Positions 44,532 through 52,836 of a stretch of 64,000 nucleotides of DNA are shown here, piece by piece (the stretch's first letter is position 1; the number at the start of each line of letters is the position of its first letter). A program made the position numbers and the translations under genes. This DNA is from Chitinophaga oryziterrae. GTDB taxonomy: Bacteria > Bacteroidota > Bacteroidia > Chitinophagales > Chitinophagaceae. The DNA is taken from the NCBI RefSeq assembly GCF_009758125.1, contig NZ_WRXO01000006.1, positions 310,001 to 374,000 on the forward strand, written 5' to 3'. The notes under the pieces are model-generated. The model saw nothing but the letters and a program-made list of their open reading frames with translations, was not told where the DNA came from and made no database searches.

Positions 44532-45830
44532 ATGAGCAAGATGTTTGTGCTGGCAGTTATTGCAACTGCCGGTATTTCCACTTCGTACGCATACACCGGT
44601 GGACCGGACAAACCAGGCGCAACTGAAATTCCCGTTAAAACGGATGCAGATAACGCAGGGTTGAAACTGCCCGCAGGTTTTGGCGCTTTAAAAGCGATTG
44701 ACGGTCTGGGACACACCCGTCACATTGCTGTTACTTCTTCCGGGGAGATCTATGTAAAACTGGACAGGCCCAAAGACGGCAAAGGCATCCTCTTCCTGCA
44801 GGATACCAATGGAGATGGTAAGATCGATAAACAAACCGGTTTCGGTAATTACGGAGGTACAGGCATTTATGTAAAAGGTGACTATCTGTACGCTTCTTCC
44901 AACACAGAAGTATTCCGTTATAAACTGGATGCTAAGCAACACGTAATAAATACGGAGACTCCGGAGAAGATCATCACCGGTTTGATCGACCGTCACCAGC
45001 ATGAATCCAAATCACTGACACTGGATAACAATGGTAATATCTACGTGAACATAGGCGCCTATTCTAACTCCTGCCAGGTGAAAGACAGGACCAAAGGTTC
45101 TATGGGGATGAAACCATGTCCGGTATTGGACTCGGCAGCCGGTATCTGGCAGTTTAAAGCTGATAAGGCTAATCAGACTTATGGCGATGGCGTTCATTAC
45201 GCTACCGGTTTGCGTAATGTAGTAGGCCTGGACTGGAACCAGCAGCAAAACCAGCTGTTTGTTATGCAGCATGGCCGCGATCAGCTGCATGACCTGTTCC
45301 CGGACCTGTACACCGAAAAACAATCTGCTGATTTACCGGCAGAATGTATGTATGCCGTAAAGAAAGGATCTGACTGTGGATGGCCTTACATCTACTATGA
45401 TCCTGAAAAACATAAGAAAATGCTGGCTCCGGAATATGGTGGAGATGGTGTTAAAACAGCAGGTGAAAGTGCAGAAGACCCTGTAGTCGCTTTTCCGGCC
45501 CATATGGCGCCTAACGGCTTATTGTTCTACACAGGTAAGCAGTTCCCTGAAAAGTACCGTAACGGGGCTTTTATTGCCTTCCACGGCTCATGGAACCGTT
45601 CTCCTGAAGACCAGGCAGGTTACTTTGTAGTATTTGTGCCTTTCAGGGATGGCAAACCTTCCGGTAAATGGGAGGTATTTGCAGATGGTTTCGCAGGTCC
45701 GGGCCCGGTTAAATCCCCCGGTCAGGCATTGCACCGTCCATGTGGACTGGCACAGGGACCTGATGGTTCTCTCTATGTATCTGATGATGTAAAAGGAACA
45801 GTCTACAGGATTGTTTATAAGGCTAAATAA
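44532..45830 (+). CDS. PQQ-type soluble sugar dehydrogenase (glucose/sorbosone dehydrogenase family)
   Basis: Predicted periplasmic beta-propeller oxidoreductase that oxidises an aldose, or sorbosone-like aldehyde, with a quinone cofactor. The start at 44532 is chosen because it begins a normal signal peptide (MSKMFVLAVIATAGISTSYA); the frame is open from 44481. Propeller features include RHIAVTSSGEIYVKLDRPKD, a calcium-loop-like DTNGDGKID, TGIYVKGDYLYASSNTEVFR, GLRNVVGLDWNQQQNQLFVM, PNGLLFYTGKQFPEKYRNGA and HRPCGLAQGPDGSLYVSDD. The cytochrome c gene follows by 1 nt, giving an electron acceptor. Substrate unknown. Confidence 0.88.
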   Translation: MSKMFVLAVIATAGISTSYAYTGGPDKPGATEIPVKTDADNAGLKLPAGFGALKAIDGLGHTRHIAVTSSGEIYVKLDRPKDGKGILFLQDTNGDGKIDKQTGFGNYGGTGIYVKGDYLYASSNTEVFRYKLDAKQHVINTETPEKIITGLIDRHQHESKSLTLDNNGNIYVNIGAYSNSCQVKDRTKGSMGMKPCPVLDSAAGIWQFKADKANQTYGDGVHYATGLRNVVGLDWNQQQNQLFVMQHGRDQLHDLFPDLYTEKQSADLPAECMYAVKKGSDCGWPYIYYDPEKHKKMLAPEYGGDGVKTAGESAEDPVVAFPAHMAPNGLLFYTGKQFPEKYRNGAFIAFHGSWNRSPEDQAGYFVVFVPFRDGKPSGKWEVFADGFAGPGPVKSPGQALHRPCGLAQGPDGSLYVSDDVKGTVYRIVYKAK

Positions 45831-45831
45831 G

Positions 45832-46254
45832 ATGAAGAAAATTTTAATGGCAGGCATGATGGTAGTCATGGCCTTGTCTGCCGCTGCACAGGTAAAGAAA
45901 CAGGCGCCTGCAGGTACAACTGCGTCAATAGCCAGGGGGAAAGTGCTGTATAAACAGATCTGTGCTACCTGCCATCAGGCAGATGCAACAGGTGTTCCCA
46001 GGATGAACCCTCCTTTGATTAAGACGAAGTATGTACTGGGCGATAAGACAAAGCTGATTAAGGTATTGTTGCTTGGACTGAATGAGGATGTGGAGATAGA
46101 AGGGGAGTATTACTCCAATCCTATGCCTTCACAGGCAACTTTGAAGGATGAAGAAATAGCGGATGTACTTACATTCGTCCGCAATAGCTTCGGGAACAAA
46201 GCGCCCGCCATTACCCCCGGACAGGTAAAAGCTGTCAGAGCAACTATTAAATAA
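45832..46254 (+). CDS. Periplasmic c-type cytochrome
   Basis: Small mono-haem cytochrome. The signal peptide is MKKILMAGMMVVMALSAAAQ (start 45832, one base after the dehydrogenase stop). The haem site is KQICATCHQADATG (CxxCH), with PPLIKTKYVLGDKTKLIKVL, and a probable axial Met in NPMPSQATLKDEEIADVLTF. It should take electrons from the sugar dehydrogenase and pass them to the respiratory chain. The gene order makes this coupling very likely, though not proven. Confidence 0.92.
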   Translation: MKKILMAGMMVVMALSAAAQVKKQAPAGTTASIARGKVLYKQICATCHQADATGVPRMNPPLIKTKYVLGDKTKLIKVLLLGLNEDVEIEGEYYSNPMPSQATLKDEEIADVLTFVRNSFGNKAPAITPGQVKAVRATIK

Positions 46255-46267
46255 CAGGGTTTCAAAC

Positions 46268-46352
46268 GCTCTCCGGTAAACGCAGTTATAGCGGCTTTAA
46301 ACGCTTTCCAATAAAGCGGGTCATAGTGCTTTCCAATAAAGCGGGTCATAGG
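46268..46352. repeat. 25-bp tandem repeats downstream of the cytochrome gene
   Basis: Units at 46303-46327 and 46328-46352 share GCTTTCCAATAAAGCGGGTC plus ATAG and differ only at the last base. A degenerate earlier unit lies at 46268-46292 (GCTCTCCGGTAAACGCAGTT). Only two near-perfect copies without unique spacers, so not a CRISPR array. Confidence 0.75.
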
Positions 46353-46419
46353 GCCGCAGGCCCTATAAATCCCTTATATAAAAATACCCAACACCGAAGG
46401 TGTTGGGTATTTTTATATA
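46349..46419. terminator. Two stacked hairpins, the second a strong terminator
   Basis: First hairpin ATAGGGCC-GCA-GGCCCTAT (46349-46367). Second: 21-bp exact arms around GAA, 46375-46419, with CCCAACACC/GGTGTTGGG in the stem and A/T runs at both ends. It closes the SusC-to-cytochrome locus and can act in both directions. Confidence 0.85.
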
Positions 46420-46437
46420 ATCATTTTCAAACTTTTA

Positions 46438-46478
46438 TTTGATTCAATCAAATACATAGTTGCTTTTATCAAATGTAT
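46438..46478 (+). promoter_or_regulatory. Operator candidate of the MarR-GNAT gene
   Basis: TTTGATTCAATCAAA (46438-46452) is a perfect palindrome. ATCAAATACAT (46447-46457) recurs as ATCAAATGTAT (46468-46478), 21 bp or two helical turns later. The ATG of a MarR-type regulator lies 28 nt further on, so autoregulation is plausible. Confidence 0.5.
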
Positions 46479-46505
46479 TTTTAAAATTTGTTGAAAATTA
46501 GGGAC

Positions 46506-47435
46506 ATGTCAGTGAATCTTGAAGTTGTGCAGGAGGTAAGTGATTTTAATGGGTACTATACAGGGCTGGTCGAGTTGTTAAACCGCCATATATCAGAAAG
46601 CAGCATCTCTTTATCCGCGTTACGTGTATTGGTAAAAGTAAGACAGGAAGAAGAAATCACCGCCGGTAAACTGGTGGAAACACTGGGTATAGATGGCGGA
46701 TACCTGAGTCGTATGTTAAAAGCATTCGAAGGTAACCACCTTGTGTCTAAGCGAAAATCAACCGCAGATGGCCGTACCTGGTTCCTGCAACTCACTGCAA
46801 AAGGGAAAAAGCTCCTGGAAAGCCTGGAAGAGCAATCCAATGCTCAAATAAAGGAATTGCTTAGCCCTTTGGCAGATGATCAGCAGAAAGGGCTGGCAGC
46901 CGCTATGAAAACGATCCGTCATATCCTGTCGGAAGAAAGTCAGCTTAGCACCAGCGATATCACATTCCGCCGGCAGTTACTGCCCGGTGATGCCGGTTAT
47001 CTCATTTACCTGCACGGTTCTCTTTTTGCAAAGGAAGCCGGTTTTAACCTGGCTTTTGAAACCAGTGTATGCAAAGCCTTCTATGAATTCCTGGAGACCT
47101 ACAACGCCTCTAAAGACCAGGTATTCCTGGCATTACATGGCACACAGATCATCGGTTCTATTGTGGTATCTGCCTTCTCCAGGTATGTAGTACAGATAAG
47201 ATGGTACCTGGTACATCCTGATTTCCGGCAGATGGGCTTAGGCAAAAAACTGCTGAATGAAGCATTGGATTTCTGCCGTGAAAAAGGGTTCCAGAAAGTA
47301 TACCTGATGACAACAAGTAAACAGGAAGTCGCTACTAACCTGTTTAAAAAAACCGGATTCCGCAAAACCGGAGAGAAACAATTAAGCATGTACGGACAAC
47401 AATTATTCGAAGAGCGGTACGATATGGACCTCTGA
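46506..47435 (+). CDS. MarR-type HTH fused to a GNAT acetyltransferase
   Basis: Two-domain protein. The N-terminal winged helix (about 1-140) has the recognition region EEITAGKLVETLGIDGGYLS and the wing KRKSTADGRTWFLQLTAKGK; the C-terminal GNAT domain has the acetyl-CoA loop in YLVHPDFRQMGLGKKLLNEA and KVYLMTTSKQEVATNLFKKT. This fusion is known in many bacteria, where it is thought to sense or acetylate a small molecule or protein and regulate DNA. The ATG at 46506 is preferred to the TTG at 46488. Operator-like repeats lie just upstream. Confidence 0.92.
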   Translation: MSVNLEVVQEVSDFNGYYTGLVELLNRHISESSISLSALRVLVKVRQEEEITAGKLVETLGIDGGYLSRMLKAFEGNHLVSKRKSTADGRTWFLQLTAKGKKLLESLEEQSNAQIKELLSPLADDQQKGLAAAMKTIRHILSEESQLSTSDITFRRQLLPGDAGYLIYLHGSLFAKEAGFNLAFETSVCKAFYEFLETYNASKDQVFLALHGTQIIGSIVVSAFSRYVVQIRWYLVHPDFRQMGLGKKLLNEALDFCREKGFQKVYLMTTSKQEVATNLFKKTGFRKTGEKQLSMYGQQLFEERYDMDL

Positions 47436-47667
47436 TTTTCCTGTAGATATTTACCGGCTGATAATCGTAAAAAACGGTAAAAATCATACTATCCCATTTG
47501 TAAAATGACTACAAAGTGACTACAAGAAAAAATACCCTGTAGTAATAAATGTCTCATAATCAGTAATAACTAAAAATGAGTCAGGACAGCCATTACCTGA
47601 CTGCTTTCCCATCTCCCTGAATTCAGCTAATATTGTAATATTATATTAAATCAGCATAAGACCCCCC

Positions 47668-48780
47668 GTGCAAAAAGCAACTTTAGGAAACAACAAAATT
47701 CAGCTATTCTTTTTCAATGTAATGGGATTAGCGGTCATTTCTCCTTTGTTTTTAGGGAGAGTTGAAGTAAAAGAACAATTACCTGTAAGAAAGGATATTA
47801 TTCAGGCTGTTCATGAGCCTGAAACTGATACGATCAGCATCTCTATAGTAGGAGATTTAATGGTTGGATCAAGCTATCCGTCTGCTTATTTTTTACCGGG
47901 AGATACAGAAGGAAATATTCTGCAGGCGGCAATGACATTATTGCAATCTACAGATCTTCGTATAGGCAACCTGGAAAGTGCCGTTTCCGACAATGCGCCA
48001 TTATACAAACAATGTGGCGGTAATCAGTGTTTCGCTTTCCGCACTCCGCTGAAATATGCACAATTTTATAAAGATGCCGGCTTCGATTACCTGAACATCT
48101 CCAATAACCACTCTTTTGATTTTGGAATGAAAGGGGTTGAACACACGCTGGATTTTCTGGGAAAGAATAATATCCGCACCAGTGGTGTACCACAACATCC
48201 CGTAGATACACTCACGGTCCGTAATACCAAATTTGGCTTTGCTTCTTTTGCACCGCATAACAATTGCCTGGATCTGAATGATGATTCTCTGGTAAAGGCT
48301 ACTATTACAGCGCTACGCCCGATGTGTGATGTGTTGATCGTCTTTTTCCATGGCGGCGGAGAAGGTGCTTCCAAAAAACATACGCCAAAGGGAAGAGAGA
48401 TTTTCTTCGGACAGGACCGTGGAGATGTAAGGCATTTTTCTCACATGTGTGTAAATGCAGGAGCTGATCTGGTAATAGGCTCTGGCCCCCATGTAGTAAG
48501 GGGAATGGAGTTATATAAGGAGAAATTAATTGCTTACAGTTTGGGTAATTTTGCAACTTATCATCAATTCAATTTAAAATATCCCAATAATATTGCACCT
48601 TTGTTGCAGGTAAAAATCACGAACAAAGGAATTTTGGCGGAGAATAAAGTGTTCTCTTTTTTACAGGAAGGAGAGGGAGTTCCCAAAATAGACAGTACTA
48701 TGGGGGCTTTCAGGTTGATTCGGACATTATCAGAAGAGGATTTTGGATTTAAAGAAGTGGGCGCCGGGACTTTGTGGTAA
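47668..48780 (+). CDS. CapA-family metallophosphoesterase-like protein
   Basis: 370 residues, GTG start at 47668, with a hydrophobic N-terminal anchor (IQLFFFNVMGLAVISPLFLG). The CapA pattern is complete: ISIVGDLMVGSSYPSAYFLP, LRIGNLESAVSDN, YLNISNNHSFDFGMKGVEHT, VFFHGGGEGASKKHTPKGRE, GADLVIGSGPHVVRGMELY and LIAYSLGNFATYHQFN. CapA (PgsA) proteins belong to poly-gamma-glutamate capsule systems, but most family members lack partners; no CapB or CapC is present here. The next gene, 12 nt downstream, is an NlpC/P60 peptidase, so the pair is probably one operon. Confidence 0.9.
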   Translation: MQKATLGNNKIQLFFFNVMGLAVISPLFLGRVEVKEQLPVRKDIIQAVHEPETDTISISIVGDLMVGSSYPSAYFLPGDTEGNILQAAMTLLQSTDLRIGNLESAVSDNAPLYKQCGGNQCFAFRTPLKYAQFYKDAGFDYLNISNNHSFDFGMKGVEHTLDFLGKNNIRTSGVPQHPVDTLTVRNTKFGFASFAPHNNCLDLNDDSLVKATITALRPMCDVLIVFFHGGGEGASKKHTPKGREIFFGQDRGDVRHFSHMCVNAGADLVIGSGPHVVRGMELYKEKLIAYSLGNFATYHQFNLKYPNNIAPLLQVKITNKGILAENKVFSFLQEGEGVPKIDSTMGAFRLIRTLSEEDFGFKEVGAGTLW

Positions 48781-48792
48781 AAATGTGTTTGA

Positions 48793-49422
48793 ATGAAGAA
48801 ATTACTAATTTTTATATCTTTCTTTACGCTTTCAACTGCTCAGGCGAAAGAGAGAAAAAAGAACAAGGAGAAAACAAGACACCATCTTTCTATCTTCCAC
48901 AAGAAGAAAAAGAAAGTAGTCTCCCTGCCAGCCGCGTATTTAGCACCTGATGTAGATACGATATCGATCAGCGCCAGCGATAGTAACAATATTAATCATA
49001 TGCTCTCGGTCCTGGAATCTGAGTTAGGCAAGCCCTATAGAAGAGGGGCTATTGGTCCTGACAGATTCGATTGCAGTGGCCTCATTAAATACGGGTTTTC
49101 TCATATAGGGTGGATTTTACCCCGCAGGGCTACCGATATCGGGCAGCTGGGACAAACCATCACTACGGAATCCTGTTCTCCCGGAGACCTGCTCTTTTTC
49201 TCAGGTCGCAGACGTTCAAAGAATAAGAAGATCAGTCATGTTGGCTGCGTCTACAAAGTAGAAGACGGTAAAATATTCATGATCCATTCCAGTGATCAGG
49301 GCGTGAATATCACTGATATTACCAACAGCCGGTATTACCAGGAAAGGCTTATTTATGCCAAACGTTTATTCGAGGCAGATAGCACTTCTTCCATTATTCC
49401 CGCAGAGTTACCCTGCAATTAA
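48793..49422 (+). CDS. Secreted NlpC/P60 endopeptidase
   Basis: Signal peptide (MKKLLIFISFFTLSTAQA), a very basic linker rich in Lys (KERKKNKEKTRHHLSIFHKK), and a C-terminal papain-like NlpC/P60 domain. The catalytic Cys lies in DRFDCSGLIKYGF, His in KISHVGCVYKVED, and the third polar residue in MIHSSDQGVN. The family cleaves gamma-D-glutamyl-diaminopimelate bonds in peptidoglycan peptides. Its pairing with CapA, a protein linked to gamma-glutamyl polymers, is notable. Confidence 0.9.
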   Translation: MKKLLIFISFFTLSTAQAKERKKNKEKTRHHLSIFHKKKKKVVSLPAAYLAPDVDTISISASDSNNINHMLSVLESELGKPYRRGAIGPDRFDCSGLIKYGFSHIGWILPRRATDIGQLGQTITTESCSPGDLLFFSGRRRSKNKKISHVGCVYKVEDGKIFMIHSSDQGVNITDITNSRYYQERLIYAKRLFEADSTSSIIPAELPCN

Positions 49423-49489
49423 ATCCATAATTGTGTGTTTTTCCTTATTTTGAGTGCTGATCCCACGGGTCCGAACCAAAAACAATCAT

Positions 49490-51127
49490 ATGGATACACA
49501 GCAACTGGACATGAACAGGAATGAAGATGCCATGCGCAGGGCACTCAGCACCCTTAAACAACGCTTCGCCGTCATCGAACAGGGCGGAGGCAAAAAGAAC
49601 CTCGAAAAAGTCAGAGCAAAAGGAAAATTAACCCCACGTGAACGTATTGCTTATCTGCTGGATAAAAACACGGATTTTGCAGAAATAGGCTCCTTTGCTG
49701 CATATGATATGTATGCAGAACATGGTGGCTGCCCCGCAGCTGGTACTGTAGGTGGTATTGGTTATGTAAGCGGCCGTCAGTGCATGATCGTGGCCAACGA
49801 CATGACGGTCAAGGCGGGGGCCTGGTTCCCGCTCACCGGTAAAAAGAACCTGCGTCTGCAGGAAATAGCGATGGAGAACCGTCTGCCTGTGATCTACCTC
49901 GTAGACAGCGCCGGTGTATATCTGCCTATGCAGGACGAGATCTTTCCGGATAAAGAACACTTCGGCCGTATTTTCCGCAACAATGCCCGCATGAGCGCTA
50001 TGGGAATTACCCAGATTGCCGCTGTTATGGGCAGCTGTGTGGCCGGTGGCGCCTATCTGCCTATTATGAGTGATGAAGTGCTGATGGTGGAAGGGAACGG
50101 CTCTATATTCCTTGCAGGGCCTTACCTGGTGAAAGCAGCTATAGGGGAAACAGTAGATGCCGAAACCCTGGGAGGAGCGGTTACCCATACAGAGATCTCC
50201 GGTATCGCAGATTATAAATTCAAAACAGACGAAGAATGCCTGGACCATATCAAAAAGATCATTGGTAAACTCGGACATCCGGCGGATGCGGGATTTGATC
50301 GTATTGCGTCTGCACCACCGGAAAAAGATCCTGCTGAGATTTACAGCATCATTCCGGAAGACAGTACCCGTCCTTATGATATGCTGGACGTGATAGGCCG
50401 TATAGTGGACCGTTCTGAATTTGATCAGTATAAAGAAGATTATGGTAAAAGTATTCTCTGCGGGTATGCCCGTATTGATGGCTGGGCAGTGGGTATTGTA
50501 GCTAATCAGCGCAAGATCGTGAAAAGCAGGAAGGGAGAGATGCAGATGGGAGGCGTTATTTATAACGACAGTGCGGATAAGGCAGCCCGTTTTATCATGA
50601 ACTGTAACCAGAAGAAAATTCCACTGGTATTCTTACAGGATGTAACGGGATTTATGGTGGGCAGCCGGAGTGAGCATGCCGGCATTATCAAAGACGGCGC
50701 TAAACTGGTGAATGCGGTCGCTAATTCCGTAGTACCCAAGTTTACCGTGATAGTGGGGAACTCTTATGGTGCGGGCAACTATGCGATGTGCGGCAAGGCA
50801 TATGATCCCCGTTTTATTTATGCATGGCCTAATGCAAAGATAGCTGTAATGGGAGGGGAGCAGGCAGCCAAAACATTGTTACAGATCCAGGTAGCTTCCT
50901 TAAAAGCAAAAGGTGAAGTAATCACTCCGGAAGATGAAAATCGTTTGTTAACAGATATTATGGCGCGTTATAATACACAGACAACTCCATACTATGCGGC
51001 AGCGCGTTTATGGGTGGATGAGATCATAGACCCTGCGGATACACGTAAAATATTAGCCGCCGGTATTACAGCTGCTAACCAGGCACCTATGGAAGCGGGT
51101 TTTAATTTGGGTGTTTTTCAGGTGTAG
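49490..51127 (+). CDS. Biotin-dependent acyl-CoA carboxylase, carboxyltransferase (beta) subunit
   Basis: Transfers carboxyl from biotin to an acyl-CoA. Residue patterns fit the propionyl/methylcrotonyl-type carboxyltransferase: RERIAYLLDKNTDFAEIGSF, GTVGGIGYVSGRQCMIVAND, an oxyanion site in MGSCVAGGAYLPIMSDEVLM, ETLGGAVTHTEISGIADYKF, LVFLQDVTGFMVGSRSEHAG, KFTVIVGNSYGAGNYAMCGK and NAKIAVMGGEQAAKTLLQIQ. The start at 49490 is used; the frame is open from 49454. No biotin carboxylase or biotin carrier gene is adjacent, so its partner must be elsewhere. Exact substrate unknown. Confidence 0.9.
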   Translation: MDTQQLDMNRNEDAMRRALSTLKQRFAVIEQGGGKKNLEKVRAKGKLTPRERIAYLLDKNTDFAEIGSFAAYDMYAEHGGCPAAGTVGGIGYVSGRQCMIVANDMTVKAGAWFPLTGKKNLRLQEIAMENRLPVIYLVDSAGVYLPMQDEIFPDKEHFGRIFRNNARMSAMGITQIAAVMGSCVAGGAYLPIMSDEVLMVEGNGSIFLAGPYLVKAAIGETVDAETLGGAVTHTEISGIADYKFKTDEECLDHIKKIIGKLGHPADAGFDRIASAPPEKDPAEIYSIIPEDSTRPYDMLDVIGRIVDRSEFDQYKEDYGKSILCGYARIDGWAVGIVANQRKIVKSRKGEMQMGGVIYNDSADKAARFIMNCNQKKIPLVFLQDVTGFMVGSRSEHAGIIKDGAKLVNAVANSVVPKFTVIVGNSYGAGNYAMCGKAYDPRFIYAWPNAKIAVMGGEQAAKTLLQIQVASLKAKGEVITPEDENRLLTDIMARYNTQTTPYYAAARLWVDEIIDPADTRKILAAGITAANQAPMEAGFNLGVFQV

Positions 51128-51131
51128 ATAT

Positions 51132-51139
51132 TATCTTTG
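51132..51139 (+). promoter_or_regulatory. -7 promoter element (TATCTTTG) giving a possibly leaderless mRNA
   Basis: TATCTTTG fits TAnnTTTG and ends 6 nt before the rnhA ATG at 51146. With the usual distance the transcript would begin at or very near the start codon. Confidence 0.5.
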
Positions 51140-51145
51140 CGCGCT

Positions 51146-51610
51146 ATGTCGGAAGTTATTGTTTATACGGATGGTTCTTCACGCGGTAATCCCGGGCCGG
51201 GAGGTTATGGAATAGTACTGATGTGGAATAGTGTCCGCAAGGAATTATCGCAGGGATATCGCAAGACTACCAACAACCGTATGGAGTTGCTGGCGGTGAT
51301 CGTTGCACTGGAAGCCCTGAAGAAGGACGGATTGAACGTACGCATCTTTACAGACAGCGAATATGTAGTAAACAGTATTGAAAAAGGCTGGTTATGGAAC
51401 TGGGTAAAGATCGGGTTTAAGGATAAAAAGAATAAAGACCTGTGGCAGCGGTTTATTCCTGCCTATAAAAAGCACCAGGTCAAATTTACCTGGGTGAAGG
51501 GGCATGCTTCTAATCCTTTGAACAACCGTTGTGATGAATTAGCCACACAGGCAGCGGATAGCGGAGACTGGCTGGTAGATACCGGCTTTGAAGCCAGCGC
51601 TGCTTCTTAA
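51146..51610 (+). CDS. rnhA: Ribonuclease HI
   Basis: Degrades the RNA strand of RNA:DNA hybrids. All four catalytic acids can be placed: Asp in VIVYTDGSSRGNPGPGGYG (residue 9), Glu in TNNRMELLAVIVALEAL, Asp in VRIFTDSEYVVN, and Asp in NNRCDELATQAA. The substrate-binding segment KGWLWNWVKIGFKDKKNKDL and VKFTWVKGHASNPLNN are typical. 154 residues, normal. The ATG at 51146 is chosen because MSEVIVYTDG is the family start. It ends at a strong bidirectional terminator. Confidence 0.95.
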   Translation: MSEVIVYTDGSSRGNPGPGGYGIVLMWNSVRKELSQGYRKTTNNRMELLAVIVALEALKKDGLNVRIFTDSEYVVNSIEKGWLWNWVKIGFKDKKNKDLWQRFIPAYKKHQVKFTWVKGHASNPLNNRCDELATQAADSGDWLVDTGFEASAAS

Positions 51611-51650
51611 TAAAAAATCCCCGGTGTATCATACACCGGGGATTTTTTTA
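51611..51650. terminator. Bidirectional intrinsic terminator
   Basis: Stem AATCCCCGGTGTA/TACACCGGGGATT with A and T runs on both sides; shared by rnhA and the convergent ankyrin gene. Confidence 0.92.
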
Positions 51651-51651
51651 T

Positions 51652-52107
51652 CTAACCATTCGTTTTCTTCTCATTCAGCATTTTGGTAATCTCTTTATTC
51701 CTCGCCACCTTGGCATTGGAGAAAGCATTATTCCCCGTTTTATCTTTAAGTGCAGGATCAGCCCCTGCGTCCAGTAAGATTTTCACCAGTTCCACATTGG
51801 CATTGCTTACGGCATACATCAGGGCAGTAGCGCCAAATCCATCGTCCAGGTCTACATCAGCGCCATTTCTCAGCAGTAATTTGACAACATCCGCGTTTTT
51901 ATTATAGACAGCAGTAATGATCAGGTTTGCTTCAACAAATCCCTGTTTTATAATGAGGTTGACGTCAACACCTCTTTTTATAAAATCCTTCATCGCTATT
52001 GTGTCCCCTTTTACGACAGCATCATACATACTGTCATTCATGCTTTGTTGAGCAAATAACATCGACGTAGACATCAGTAATAAAATTACGAGGGCAAGTT
52101 TCTTCAT
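51652..52107 (-). CDS. Secreted ankyrin-repeat protein
   Basis: Signal peptide (MKKLALVILLLMSTSMLFAQ) and about four ankyrin repeats: MYDAVVKGDTIAMKDFIKRG, ANLIITAVYNKNADVVKLLL, GATALMYAVSNANVELVKIL and GNNAFSNAKVARNKEITKML. These give the characteristic RNGADV and DAGADP turns. Such small secreted ankyrins are protein-binding and often act beside periplasmic catalases or toxins; no partner is adjacent here. It shares a terminator with rnhA. Confidence 0.9.
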   Translation of the reverse strand: MKKLALVILLLMSTSMLFAQQSMNDSMYDAVVKGDTIAMKDFIKRGVDVNLIIKQGFVEANLIITAVYNKNADVVKLLLRNGADVDLDDGFGATALMYAVSNANVELVKILLDAGADPALKDKTGNNAFSNAKVARNKEITKMLNEKKTNG

Positions 52108-52407
52108 TTTAATAGAATTTTTTGATCTTGGTTTATTGGTACAGTGTTCCCTAATAGGCTGATTTGCTATAAAATATTCATTTATAACCCTTGAGTCCTT
52201 ATTTAACGTGTTACATTTTCCCTTAAATGAATCTTATATATTTCAAATATATAATTTAATTAATTTATTTTCTAGCATTAACAATAATTAACATTGTAAT
52301 AACGATGTAGTGGAAAGCTGATAATAGAGTTTTATCAGAAAAAGGGAAGAATGATAAAAGAGAGGTTAAAAAGGAGTAAGAGATGATCTCCCTTACTCCG
52401 TATAGCA
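52108..52407. other. AT-rich intergenic region
   Basis: 300 nt without a gene; it should hold the minus-strand promoter of the ankyrin gene and the 3' end of the SRPBCC transcript. No clear motif or hairpin was seen. Confidence 0.35.
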
Positions 52408-52836
52408 TTAGTTTTTTTCTACAAAATTTCTCAGAGAAGCACCGGTGATGGAAGTCCATCCTTTTTCGAAGCTTGTTTTCGCAAAATCGGGATTGTTCTG
52501 CGGGAATGTTTCTAATCCGGTATGGGTTAGTTTTAACCTTGTTTTATCACCTTCAGGGAATAATTCCCAGGTTACATAAGAAGCTCCTTCATAATCCTTG
52601 TATGTCCAGGTATGGGTAAGTTTCCTGCCGGGAATTACCTCAGTTACCTTGCATACGTGCGTATACGTTTTATCCTTACTTCCGCCTGTAAATTCAAATT
52701 CAAAACCCACTTCAGGTTTAAATTCCTCGAGCTTAAAATACCATTGTTTCATCTGATCATTATCAGTAATGGCTTGCCACACCTTTTCAACAAGTGCGTT
52801 ATAAGTCTGTTCAATTACAAATGGTTCGTTTTTCAT
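52408..52836 (-). CDS. SRPBCC / AHSA1-domain protein
   Basis: 142 residues forming the helix-grip fold of the SRPBCC superfamily: IEQTYNALVEKVWQAITDND, FKPEVGFEFEFTG, HVCKVTEVIPGRKLTHTWTY, VTWELFPEGDKTRLKLTHTG and FEKGWTSITGASLRNFVEKN. Such proteins bind hydrophobic ligands in a deep pocket; the ligand here is unknown. The gene overlaps the ArsR gene by 4 nt and is transcribed with it, a very common pair in soil bacteria. Confidence 0.9.
   Translation of the reverse strand: MKNEPFVIEQTYNALVEKVWQAITDNDQMKQWYFKLEEFKPEVGFEFEFTGGSKDKTYTHVCKVTEVIPGRKLTHTWTYKDYEGASYVTWELFPEGDKTRLKLTHTGLETFPQNNPDFAKTSFEKGWTSITGASLRNFVEKN

Noticed and set aside
46268..46352. CRISPR-like direct repeats
   Set aside because: Units are adjacent without spacers, only two are near-identical, and no cas gene is present.
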